From assembly GCA_027923505.1 (NCBI GenBank), contig BROI01000033.1, positions 81,001 to 145,000 on the forward strand: 64,000 bases of DNA. Reading direction: 5' to 3'. Below the pieces are notes generated by a model. It saw only the letters and a list, made by a program, of their open reading frames with translations. It searched no databases and was not told the DNA's origin. Position numbers and translations under genes: made by a program. Of this stretch, positions 1 to 10,400 are shown in pieces; positions within the stretch are counted from its first letter, which is position 1; every line of letters begins with the position of its first letter. The stretch comes from Mayamaea pseudoterrestris. Lineage: Eukaryota > Bacillariophyta > Bacillariophyceae > Sellaphorales > Sellaphoraceae.

Positions 1-1971
1 CCTGCCGAAGAAACAACGGGTGAGACTGTCGATGACGCAGCGAGCGAAACGGAAGAATCACCACCAGCAGCCATGCCATCATCTCTTCCCGGCCCTGCTG
101 AAGATTGGGCTTGGATAATAGAACACGAAATTATTCCGCCGCTACGTGTCACCGACTTTTCGCTTCCAAAGTTACTGGAGCAATTCCAGCAGGCTCGCCA
201 GAACATGTACGAGCAAATGGAGCGCGACTATGGCGCCGAAACGTTCAAGGCAATGTTTCTTCGCGAGGGAGACGTTTCCGTCGGTCGCACCGCTTTAGAG
301 TCTCCGCACCATCTGTCGCGCGCTCGCATCACGCGAAAAATGGTCATGAAGATATTGCAGGTGCAGACGCAAATGCAGGCGGTGGAGCAAAACAATCAAC
401 GAATGTTGCGAGTTGGAGGGCGAGACTTGCAAACGGAAGACGATGCTCAACCCCTCATGATACCCTTTGTTTGGGCCACGAGTGGGCACAGCTCGGCGGC
501 TGGACATGGCAATTACTACAATGAATCTTACACGGCGCAGCTTGAACGCATGGGTGTGCAAGTCTTTGAAGCGGTGGGCTTGCACTTGGTCGGACGCAAC
601 TTTGCAATGGGTGGTACACTGAGTGGAATGGAGGTGGGGTCCTGTGTGGATCAAATCTATGGTTTTGATATCGACGTATTGAGTTGGGACTTTGGGATGG
701 TAAGTAATCCTTGTAGGTTGCCTGTGTTTTTTTGTCACACACTTGAGCAAACGATTCGCGGAAGCTAACCTACTTTCTTTATGCAATAGACTGATGGTCG
801 AGCTCTCGGAATCTTTGAAAACTTCTTCAGTCACGCTGCCATGCATTTAAATCGCCCCGCCATGGTCGCTCTGAATGCCAATGGACGATTTGATCTTGTT
901 GGCCAGCTCGAGGAGAATGGCTTGCCAATTATGTACATGTCCGAACCAGAGGTTAAAAAAGTCTTTGAAGCAGTTCCTGATACTCTCGGGCGGACGCAGG
1001 AACAGATTGATGAAATGCCACTTATTGTTCGAAACTTTAAGTGCGACAACAAGATTGAGGTGGGCGACCCGGGCTGCGCTGACTTGAAGTTCACGCCGGA
1101 CCATTGTCCAGATCGCAAGTTTAGAACAAGCTGGCATCCTGGGTGGAGATGGCATCTTACCTTTGGTAACATCATCGCTTTAACCTTGACGGAGATGCTC
1201 GAAGACGCCTTGAAGTATCTCATGGAACGAGAAGCATATACAGTTCCGGAGCTTCTTAGCCAATTGCGGGCAGAAGAAGTGGAGGAATTCCAAAATTTTA
1301 CAAACAGCGATATCTTAACCCCCGGCAAGACTGACATTGTGTCGGAAGACCAGCTGAATGGTCTTGATATGCGAACACTTCTGCGGTCGAAACCTATTTG
1401 TCGAACATGTCGTCTGCCAGCCATGGCGCGGTATCTGGGATTGATGACCGAGACAACCCCTGGTGATATGTTTCATTACCCAATGGGATCTAGTTATGAA
1501 GAAGCGACATCGCAAGCCAACGAACAGAGCATGATGCGGCTTGTCTGGGAGGCAAAAGATCGGCAGCAATGCGAAGTGCCCTTGAACCAAGATTTCAAGG
1601 ACTACTACATGGTCACGGCTCAAGATGGTTGGCAATCGCTCATTATTCCAAATGACAGGGAAGCCGATTACTATAAAGCGAGCGATCCATATAAGGGCAT
1701 AGTGATGGTGACGATGCCAATATGTGATTGGGGCAATTGCCCCGCAGGTGCTATAAGAGAAGATGGCTATGCGTCGGGTAGTCTGGAGATGACAGTTAAC
1801 GGTGTGAAGGTGACTAATGCGACTGTTGCATGGGGGAGTCACTTTCTGCGGCACGGGGACGGGGAGGTGATTTTTCCGCCTAACGACCAAGGTCGCTTCG
1901 AGATAAAAGTCAGGGTGAATGGAGACACTACGGCGAACCATGCAAGGTTTAGCACCTTTACCATCTGGTGA
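1..1971 (+). CDS. SGNH-hydrolase-like protein, 5' end cut by window
   Basis: The reading frame is open from base 1, so the true start lies outside the window; the first Met in view is at 73. Exon 1 runs to 699 and exon 2 from 790 to the TGA at 1969-1971. The 90-bp intron (gtaagt...atgcaatag) is phase 0 and joins ...WDFGM to TDGRALG. Visible blocks recall SGNH/GDSL-like hydrolases: a Ser-containing GHSSAAGHGN block, a GRNFAMGG block, a DIDVLSWDFGMTDG block, and a late HPGWRWH block that could supply the catalytic His. The C-terminal ~90 residues look like a small beta-rich domain. The substrate is unknown, and the family call rests on block order only. A secreted or surface carbohydrate-active role is possible but not shown. 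The next gene lies on the opposite strand, tail to tail, 127 bp away. Confidence 0.65.
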
Positions 1972-2098
1972 ACTAAGTTCTTTAATTACATCTATATTGC
2001 AACGCTGCTCAACCTTAGTCAGAGTACTGTACTGTGTCTCTCTTAACCGCGCATATAATTGTGACTACGTAGCTCATGTCATCTTCTTCAATTTTGAA

Positions 2099-4068
2099 TT
2101 ATCGTAACATGGGAGCGTACGAGTGTGCATGCTTTTCACCGGGGAGCAAAGGTCGCACTGTATTCGGTTGTCGTGTCAGGCAGAGAACTCGCTCCCAAGT
2201 GCGTCCGTGCGGATCCATGTGACGAGGGCTCGTCTTCACCATTTCGGGTATGGGCAGCCACACCATGCGATTGTTGCAGAGGCCAACGGAGAAGCCGGTA
2301 AAGCCGGCCATGGCGCCATGAACAGCATTTTGAGCAAGCTGCATGCAGTATAGGCTGTCAGCGGCATTTGCAGGGACGGATCGAACAGTGTACGACGGGT
2401 CAATGTATTTGACTGCGATTGAGAATTCAAGCACGTCAAAAAGTAAGTGATTGATGCATCCCGCCTGCTTTCAATCCAAAAATATGATTTAATAACAACC
2501 ACTTACCTGTAGCGGTTTCTCCATGCTTTGTAAAGTAATCTTCGACGGCTTTCTTCAAAAATTCGCCAATCTTGGGTAATTTCTTGTTGCCGCTCGCGTC
2601 AGTCTCTGCAGACTTTCCCAGCAGTTCTTCGCCGGCTGTACTTGCAGACAAATAGACAGTTAGCTGTATGATTGATACCGACAACAGAATGCGAGCATTA
2701 TTGGTTATTCCCTTTACTTACCTCCCTCAGCACATACGATAACGGCATAGCCTTGTTGTTTCACGCGTCTCATCAGATGCGGCAAACAACCATTTTCTCC
2801 TTCCAGCTCAATTGGCACTTCGGGAACCAGACACAAGTCTACATCTGAACTCGCCATGGTTGCATGCGATGCAATGAACCCACTGGATCGCCCCATGAGC
2901 TTAACGATTCCAATGCCATTGGGAATGTTGCAGACCGCTTCCGTCTTGGCGGATCGAATGGCCACTTGCGCTGCTTCCACGGCACTACTAAACCCAAACG
3001 AGTGGTCAATGTAGTCGACATCGTTGTCAATCGTCTTTGGAATTCCGGCCACCGAGACGTTCAGACCTTGCTCCATGCAACCTTCATGAATAGCAAAGGC
3101 ACCCCGATGAGTTCCATCGCCGCCAATCACGTAGAGCTGACATACGTTCTTCTCCTTCAAGAACTTGATAATCTTTGGTAAATCAAATCCGCCCCGACTG
3201 GATCCCAAGCAGGTGCCACCGATATGATGAATATCTTCAACGACGGCTGGCGTCAAAATGATGGGTTGAAGGTGAGGGCTCGTGTCGTAGAATCCGCGAT
3301 AACCGCCTTGAATGCCGTAGACATGACCCCCGATCCCATAAAGTTGATGCAGTGTTTTGGTGATCTCGCGAATGACATTGTTTAGACCGGGCTATGTGTG
3401 TATGGTTACGAGTTGAAATTATTTTGTGAGGTTCGCAATGAAGAACGAAGTCTTCCACCAGTTTCTCCACTTACACAAAGTCCTCCGCAAGTCACAATCG
3501 CTGCATTCACTTTCTTTGGATCAAAATGCAGTAGTTTTCGTGGACCGGCTCGCATATAACCGACAGTACTCGGCACCATCCCAGGCTTCCTCACAATTTC
3601 ACTCAAAATGAGTTGATTGTCGGTAATTAACTTGTTATACTCGGCACCCCGAACTGTTACAATTTCATCGTGAAAGGCATCAATGGTCGACGACGAAACG
3701 ACGCGTCGCAGCATGGGCGATCGAATCACGCCAGTATACTCGACAGCCTTGTTTTCCATGCGATTCTCCACTTGGGCGGAAACGAAGCGCTTGCGCAAAT
3801 CTTCAATCACCCAAGCATAGACGCGGTCAATGGAAAATCCTTCGACAAGTACGCCACTGGGAGGTTCATCTTGCTCCGCGCGTGTTGTCGATTCCGAGGC
3901 TTTGAGAGATTGTTCCTGAAGATACTGCTGATAGCGAATCTGCTGGTGCTTGCGCTCCTCCAAGGTTCTGGTAATGGCGTAAGTTACAAAGGACGCCACT
4001 GCGGCGACTGCTATTGTGGCGATCGTCTGATCTATCTGGCTATTGTTGCTATTGTTATTAGAGCGCAT
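2099..4068 (-). CDS. PFK: 6-phosphofructokinase, ATP-dependent plant-like type
   Basis: Four exons on the minus strand: 4068-3475, 3391-2722, 2635-2507 and 2412-2099 (stop TAA), giving 568 aa. The introns (83, 86 and 94 bp) are GT-AG and preserve frame: ...CGGLC|PGLNNVIREI, ...CAEG|AGEELLG and ...GETAT|VKYIDPSY. The enzyme phosphorylates fructose 6-phosphate in glycolysis. Family motifs are clear: GGDGT near residues 286-290, PKTIDND near 316-322 and MGRSSGF. Gly rather than Asp after GGD is the hallmark of ATP rather than pyrophosphate use; Lys in PKTIDND is common in plant-type ATP-PFKs. The first ~40 residues contain an uninterrupted hydrophobic stretch (IATIAVAAVASFVTYAI) after a polar Asn-rich start. 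It looks like a membrane anchor or a targeting signal and is unusual for a soluble glycolytic enzyme. Confidence 0.93.
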
Positions 4069-4226
4069 AATGATCTTGTATTGAATATGATCCTCACTGT
4101 GCTTGCCTCTGGAGCAAACTCGGAAGATTTAGCGGAAGAATCTGTTTGGACGTCGCTGTTGCGCGCCGCGGCGTCACGCTAGTACGATTCATCCAATCAG
4201 ATCGATGAAACCTGTTGGGCCTTTTT

Positions 4227-4365
4227 TCAAAGTTATTGGCACTACTGTTCGATGCACAGTGCCAAAAACTTTGATATCTTTCAAAGTTTTTGGCACTACT
4301 TATTCAGCCACAGTAAACAACCGTTGAAAATCAAAGTTATTGGACTACTCTTTGATCCACAGTTG
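4227..4365. repeat. Three degenerate ~50-bp repeats with a perfect 17-bp inverted repeat
   Basis: Three related blocks begin at 4227, 4281 and 4331. Each starts TCAAAGTT(A/T)TTGG, continues with CTACT and ends near CACAGT. Between the first and second lies a perfect inverted repeat: arm 4258-4274 (AGTGCCAAAAACTTTGA), loop 4275-4280, arm 4281-4297. The rest of the 4069-4547 interval between the divergent PFK and FkbM genes holds no gene. A TATA-like run (atatatataac) lies at about 4527, just before the FkbM start. The hairpin could be a regulatory element for either gene, a DNA cruciform, or the remnant of a small foldback element. Confidence 0.75.
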
Positions 4366-4547
4366 TTACTTTTGCACGACCGCCATTGATAACCTCTACG
4401 ACATTAAGTGTATCGGTATCGGCAGCAATCGATCATCATTCACAACCAGCCATGGCATTGGCCTACGGTAATTTGATCCCGCATCAGCTAGCATTCAAAA
4501 GCTGCAGCCTCCATGTACAGTTACAATATATATAACTCATCTGCATC

Positions 4548-5522
4548 ATGGTCTCTCGAATATCCAATCCACGAGGAGCGCATCAGCGCACCCGGCGGTC
4601 CAGTTCCATGGTGGTGCTTATAGTTGGATTCATTGGCGGCTTTTCGCTCTCCAAACTGTTGGATCGAATTGTTATGAATGGAGATGAATCAAGAATATCG
4701 TATATACTTGCAAAGCAATTACCAAACACCAAGGACTATAGGAGTAGCGACAGAATCGTGTCGGATGCTCATGGATGGGGCACGATTCATGTCTTTTACG
4801 GCGAGGCGTCTGCAATCTTTGGCGACGACACATCGCAACAATTCTTTGCACAAGTCAAGCAGGACGAGATTGTGTTGGATCTAATGCGAGACATTACAGA
4901 CAGAAGCAAGGTCAAATCCCAGGATGAACACCCATTCTTTTTCATTGATTTGGCTGCCAACGATGCCAAAACACTCAGCAACACGCTCGCACTGGAGCAG
5001 CGTGGTTGGCAAGGCCTTTGCATTGAACCGAACCCTGCTTACTAGTATGGACTCGCGCATCGTCGCAACTGCACCGTGATTGGAGCGCTGATCTCCGACA
5101 AGGTGGCGCCAACGCAGGTCAAGTTCCGAGGCGTCTTTGGTGGAATCGTTGGACAAATGGATGAAAAGCTGGCAAACCGTTTGCACGAGCCGGATCGAAT
5201 CGAGGAAACACGATATACTGTGCCGTTCGTAACGCTCCTTGCTCAGTTTCGAGTGCCGAAAGTGATTGATTATATGAGTCTCGACGTGGAAGGTGCCGAG
5301 TTTCTTGTCATGCACGATTTCCCGTTCGACGAGTACACCATTCAAATATTGACGGTAGAGCGTCCATCCAAACGACTGAAATCGCTTTTGGAGAGCCATG
5401 GTTACGTCTTTTTGAAAGATCTTGCCTGGTGGGGCGAAACCTTGTGGGCGCATCAATCTACTGGGCTGTCGCCACTGCATCCAAAGATTGTCAAAATCAA
5501 GACTGAGGGCAGGGATCGATGA
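4548..5522 (+). CDS. FkbM-type SAM methyltransferase, interrupted by one in-frame TAG
   Basis: A single reading frame of 325 codons runs from ATG 4548 to TGA 5520-5522 and is broken once, by TAG at 5043-5045. Upstream it encodes an N-terminal signal anchor (MVVLIVGFIGGFSLSKLL, near residues 21-38), then the SAM-binding FFIDLAANDAKTLSNT and GLCIEPNPAY. After the stop it continues without a shift as YGLAHRRNCTVIGALISD, then SLDVEGAEF, the second FkbM signature. The normal family order is therefore spread across the stop. The topology suggests a type II membrane methyltransferase of the secretory pathway; the substrate is unknown. I see no GT-AG pair that removes only the stop and keeps the family motif. 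The TAG sits where this family often has Trp or another aromatic/polar residue, so a TGG-to-TAG mutation, readthrough or a base-call error are all possible. Confidence 0.72.
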
Positions 5523-5740
5523 CGATTTTTATTAGTGACGTTACATGAAACACCTATAGAGAATATGGAAGTATAGAATTCATTTATAAAGTTAGAATTA
5601 CATAATGGTGAATGATTGTTTCCTCGTGTTACCCCTCGCACTTGCACTCCTTGCACTTGACTCGAGACGCGAATCAACGACAGGTTAAGGGATGTAAGAA
5701 TGTAAAGAGGTAGTCTTGCGCACGTTTCGCGTCTCGGAGT

Positions 5741-6258
5741 CTATTCGAGACCTTCCAAAGCATCTTCAACCTCGTCAACATGGGTGTGATGCGAGGAATG
5801 GAACCAACCACGTGCCTTGTTCTGAAGGTCTTTGCCGACTTCAAACCATCCAGGAAGAGGGTAGTGCTCCTGCTGAGACACCATCAAGTTTGGAGTTGCG
5901 TGGGCGACTAAATGAAGAAGTGACAAGATGGATCAGAAACAAGAGAACGATATCATGGCAGCGAGGGAATACAACTGCGAGTACATCAAGTCGCACGTCG
6001 CACGCCGCACGCACCTTCTTGTTTCACTTCCTTCATCGCTTCTGATAGTTCGTTTCCGTCTTCATGGATTTGAAACTCTTCCGGCACACCAAAATATGAA
6101 TCATCCAGCCCCCATCCAAAGGGATAGTACGGCTGGCCCAAATCTAAACCAGGAAGCACCTTGGAAGGCCCCATGATCGCCGTTGTCTCGATGCTGCGAC
6201 GAGCCGAAGCAACGCCAAGGAAAATGAGAGTTAAGAAGACAGTTGAGCGCATTATCAT
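5741..6258 (-). CDS. Small secreted protein, unknown function
   Basis: Two exons on the minus strand: 6258-6015 and 5907-5741 (stop TAG), 136 aa. The 107-bp intron has donor GTGCGT and acceptor TTTAG and keeps frame (...EVKQE|VAHATPN). The start was placed at Met 6258 (MIMRSTVFLTLIFLGVASA), which gives a clean signal peptide; an upstream Met at 6291 and another at 6252 are in frame. The mature part is acidic and aromatic-rich (LGQPYYPFGWGLDDSYFGV, PLPGWFEVGKDL). I recognise no domain. The gene is convergent with the FkbM gene, with 218 bp between their ends. Splice-site fit and signal peptide support it; no homologue is claimed. Confidence 0.6.
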
Positions 6259-6300
6259 TTTAGCTGATGACACTAGAGTATTGGCTAGCAAGTGGCGTTA

Positions 6301-6764
6301 ACGTGAGTGTATGACAAGTTGGATTCGAAAGAACAATGCAAGATCCATTATCCGCCAACTTGCGCGCGCTTCGGATCCGCAACTTCATCCACGACTAAAA
6401 CAATCCATCACGAGTCACGAGCAGTCACGCGTTGTCATGTCGTCCTTCCGCTACTCGGAGCTATCGTGACATTGCCAATCATCATTCTGTCTAGGGGGCT
6501 CGGTATATGGATGTGGTTGTGTTTAAATAGACTAGTACTCTTTTATGGTAAACTGTTAAATGTCTATTGTCTAACAAGAAACGCAAAGAAGTGTGATTGG
6601 ATACACAATTGGCTACAAACCAAGCCAACCAATTTGGCTATGAAATGTCACACTGGCAAGTGCCACAGCAAGTAGCTGGGCAGATGCATAAACAGTTAGC
6701 AGAATGGATCAAGGGATGTGGAGGAAAAGCTTGCAACTGATATATAGAATTGTTGTAGGAGGCA
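6301..6764. other. Gene-free interval before the satellite region
   Basis: No supported gene. The first ~300 bp have no long open frame with protein-like composition. From about 6605 the sequence becomes rich in short inverted GG/CC patches (for example ttggctacaaaccaagcc), and by about 6765 it turns into a degenerate form of the 167-bp satellite unit A. Confidence 0.6.
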
Positions 6765-7480
6765 ACAAAATAGGTGTGCACAAGGTTTGCTGGGAGGTGT
6801 AGTGGCTGGCAAGATACTACATAGGATTGGTGGTAACTTGTCACCAGTCTCAGCCAGCAGCTGCCATGCCCTTTAAATGCCCATACCTTGAGCCATGTGT
6901 ATGCCCCAATCAAGCCAGAATGGTGCTAACATCCTTATTTCAGGTGTGCTACAAGATGGGTTGCCTGGCTGGTGTCTCAGTGGACTGCAATGTGATTGGT
7001 GATAACTTGACACCAGTCTCAGCCAGCAGCTGCCATGCCTTTCAAATGCCCATACCTTGAGCCATGTGTATGCCCATATCAAGCCAGAATGATACTAACA
7101 TCCTTATTTCAGGTGAACTTCAAGGGAAGATGACTGGCTGCTGTATCAGTGGACTGCAATGTGATTGGTGATAACTTGTCACTTGCCATGCCTTTCAAAT
7201 GCTCATACCTTGAGCCATGTATATACCCAAATCAAGCCAGAATGGTGCTAACATCCTTATTTCAGGTGCGCTACAAAATATAATGACTGGCTGGTGTCTC
7301 AGTGGACTGCAATGTGATTGGTGATAACTTGTCACCAGTCTCAGCCAGCAGCTGCCATGCCTTTCAAATGCCCATACCTTGAGCCATGTGTATGCCCAAA
7401 TCAAGCCAGAATGGTTCAAACATCCTTATTTCAGGTGTGCTACAAGATAAGATGACTGGCTGGTGTTTCAGTGGACTGCT
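6765..7480 (+). repeat. Satellite unit A, left array (~167-bp period, about 4 copies)
   Basis: The marker GGTGRTAACTTG recurs near 6829, 7001, 7167 and 7320, a spacing of 153-172 bp. Each unit then reads roughly CAGCCAGCAGCTGCCATG, TTCAAATGCCCATACC, CCAAATCAAGCCAGAATGG, TGCTAACATCCTTATTTCAG and GTGTCTCAGTGGACTGC. The first copy is diverged. The palindrome-like box GGTGATAA-C-TTGTCACC is embedded in each unit. The array merges directly into the longer unit B at about 7480. The short open frames here repeat with the unit and are not treated as genes. Confidence 0.88.
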
Positions 7481-10400
7481 TGTTGGATCTGCAAGCTGAG
7501 TCTCACCATGGCACACATGGTGGTAGAGACTGAAATGGATGCTACTGAACAAAGCATTGGCCCATCAAGACAACAAACATGATTGAAAAGGATTTCAGGG
7601 CTCAGAAGGCAGCGCTGATGATCTTTATAGCCACAAAGTGTGCACTGCTGGCACATTCCACCATTGGTTGGATGTGCGGAGTCTCATGGCAAAGGGATGG
7701 GTTACACCCAAGGTGACAAGCCTATGAGTCCTAATCAAATTGAAACATAATGTTCGTTGTATTCCAGAATTGGCAGGCCATTCTGGCAGACAGAAGTGCC
7801 ATTGGAGGTGCACTGATAGCAGATCCAACAAGTTGTTGTCTCTGCTGAGTCCCACCATGGCATACGTGGTGTTGGAGACTGGAATGGGTGCAACTGACAA
7901 AAGCATTGGCTCATCATAATCAAACATGAGAAAGGATTCCAGGCTCGCTAGAAGGCAGCGCGATGATCTCCTGTAGCCAAAAAGGGTGCTGGCACATTCA
8001 ACCAGTATGGTGTGAGCGATGGGTGCACTGACAAAGCATTGAGTCCCGTGATGAATTGAGAACCAGCATAATGTTCTTTGTATTCCAGAATTGGCAGGCT
8101 TCTGGCAGTCAGAAGTGCCACTTGAGGTGCACTGCTACTGCAGATTCAACAAGTTGTTGAATCTGCAAGCCGAGTCTCACCATGGCACACATGGTGGTGG
8201 AGACTGAAATGGATGCAACTGACCAAAGCATTGGCCCATCATGACAACAAACATGAATCAGAAAAGTTTCAGGGCTCAGAAGGCAGCGCTGATGATTCCT
8301 GTAGCCAAAGGCCGCTGGCACATTCAACCATTGGAATGTGCGGAGTCTCATGGCAAAGGGATGGTTTCCACACCCAAGGTGACAAGCCTTTAAGTCCTCA
8401 TCAAATGAAAACACAATGTTCATTGTATTCCAATCTTGGCAGGCCATTCTGGCAGTCAGAAGTGTCACTTGGGTGCACTGCTAGCAGATTCAACAAGTTG
8501 TTGGATCAGCAAGCTGCGTCCCACCATGGCACACATGGTGGTGGAGACTGAAATGGATGCTACTGAACAAAGCATTAACCAATCAAGAAAACAAACATAA
8601 AATGAAAAGGATTTCAGGGCTCAGAAGGCAGCGCTGATGATCCCTGTAGCCAAAAAGGGTGCACCGCTGGCACATTCAACCATTGGTTGAATGTGTGGAG
8701 TCTCATGGCAAAAGGATGGGTTTCACACCCAAGGTGACAAGCCTTTGAGTCCTTATCAAATTGAAACATAATGGTTTTTGTATTCCAGAATTGGCAGGCA
8801 GTTCTCGCAGTCATAAGTGCCACTTGAGGTGCACTGCTAGCAGATCCAACAAGTTGTTGGATCTGCAAGCTGAGTCTCACCATGGCATACGTGGTGTTAG
8901 AGACTAGAATGGGTGCAACTGACCATAGCATTGGCCCGTCATGACACCAAACATGAATTGGAAAGGATTTCAGGGCTCAGAAGGCAGCGCTGATGATCCC
9001 TGTAGCCAAGAAGGGTGCACCGCTGGCACATTCAAAATTGAGTGAATGTGTGGAGTCTCTTGGCAAAATGATAGTTTCCACACCCAAGGTGACACGCCTT
9101 TGAGTCCTAATCAAATTGTAACACAATGTTCTTTATATTCCAGAATTGGCAGGCCATTCTGGCAGTCCGATGTGCCAATTAAGGTGCACTGCTAGCAGAT
9201 CCAACAAGTTGTTGGATTTGCAAGTATCACCATGGCATACGTGTCGGTGGAGACTGGAATGGGTGCAACTGAACACAAAGCATTGGCCAATCATGACACC
9301 AAACATGAATTGGAAAGGATTTCAGGGCTCAGAAGGCAGCGCTGATGATCCCTGTAGCCAAAATGGGTGCACCGCTGGCACATTCAACCATTGGTTGAAT
9401 GTGCGGAGTCTCATGGCAAAATGATGGTTTCCACACCCAAGGTGACAAGCCTTTGAGTCCCAATCAAATTGAAACATAATGTTCTTTGTATTCCAGAATT
9501 GGCAGGCCGTTCTGGCAGTCCAATGTGCCACTTGAGGTGCACTGCTAGCAGATCCAACAAGTTGTTGGATCTGCAAGCTGAGTCTCACCATGGCATACGT
9601 GGTGTTGGAGACTGGAATGGGTGCAACTGACCAAAGCATTGGCCCATCATGACACCAAACATGAATTGGAAAGGATTTCAGGGCTCAGAAGGCAGCGCTG
9701 ATGATCCCTGTAGCCAAAAAGGGAGCACCGCTGGCACATTCAATCATTGGTTGAATGTGCGGAGTCTCTTGGCAAAAGGATGGGTTCCACACCCAAGGTG
9801 ACAAGCCTTTGAGTCCTAATCAAATCGAAACACAATGTGCATTATATTCCAGAATTGGCAGACCGTTCTGGCAGTCAGAAGTGCCACTTGAGGTGCACTG
9901 CTAGCAGATCTAACAAGTTGTTGGATCTGCAAGCTGAGTCTCACCATGGCACACATGGTGGTAGAGACTGAAATGGATGCTACTGAACAAAGCATTGGCC
10001 CATCATGACACCAAACATGAATTGGAAAGGTTTTCAAGGCTCAGAAGGCAGGGCTGATGATCCCTGTAGCCAAAATGGGTGCACCGCTGGCACATTCAAC
10101 CATTGGTTGAATGTGCGGAGTCTCATGGCAAAAGGATGGTTTCCACACCCAAGGTGACAAGCCTTTAAGCCCTAATCAAATTGAAACATAATGTTCTTTG
10201 TATTCCAGAATTGGCAGACCGTTCTGGCAGTCAGAAGTGCCACTTGAGGTGCACTGCTAGCAGATTCAACAAGTTGTTGGATCTGCAAGCTGAGTCCCAA
10301 CATGACACACATGGTGGTGGAGACTGAAATGGATGCTACTGAACAAAGCATTGGCCCATCATGACACCAAACATAAAATGAAAAGGATTTCAGGGCTCAG

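Noticed and set aside
8618-8770. CTGATGA in every B unit as a hammerhead ribozyme core
   Set aside because: The motif matches the first conserved box, but no GAAA box follows at a distance that would allow stem II; the nearest GAAAC is ~130 bp away and its flanks do not pair with those of CTGATGA.
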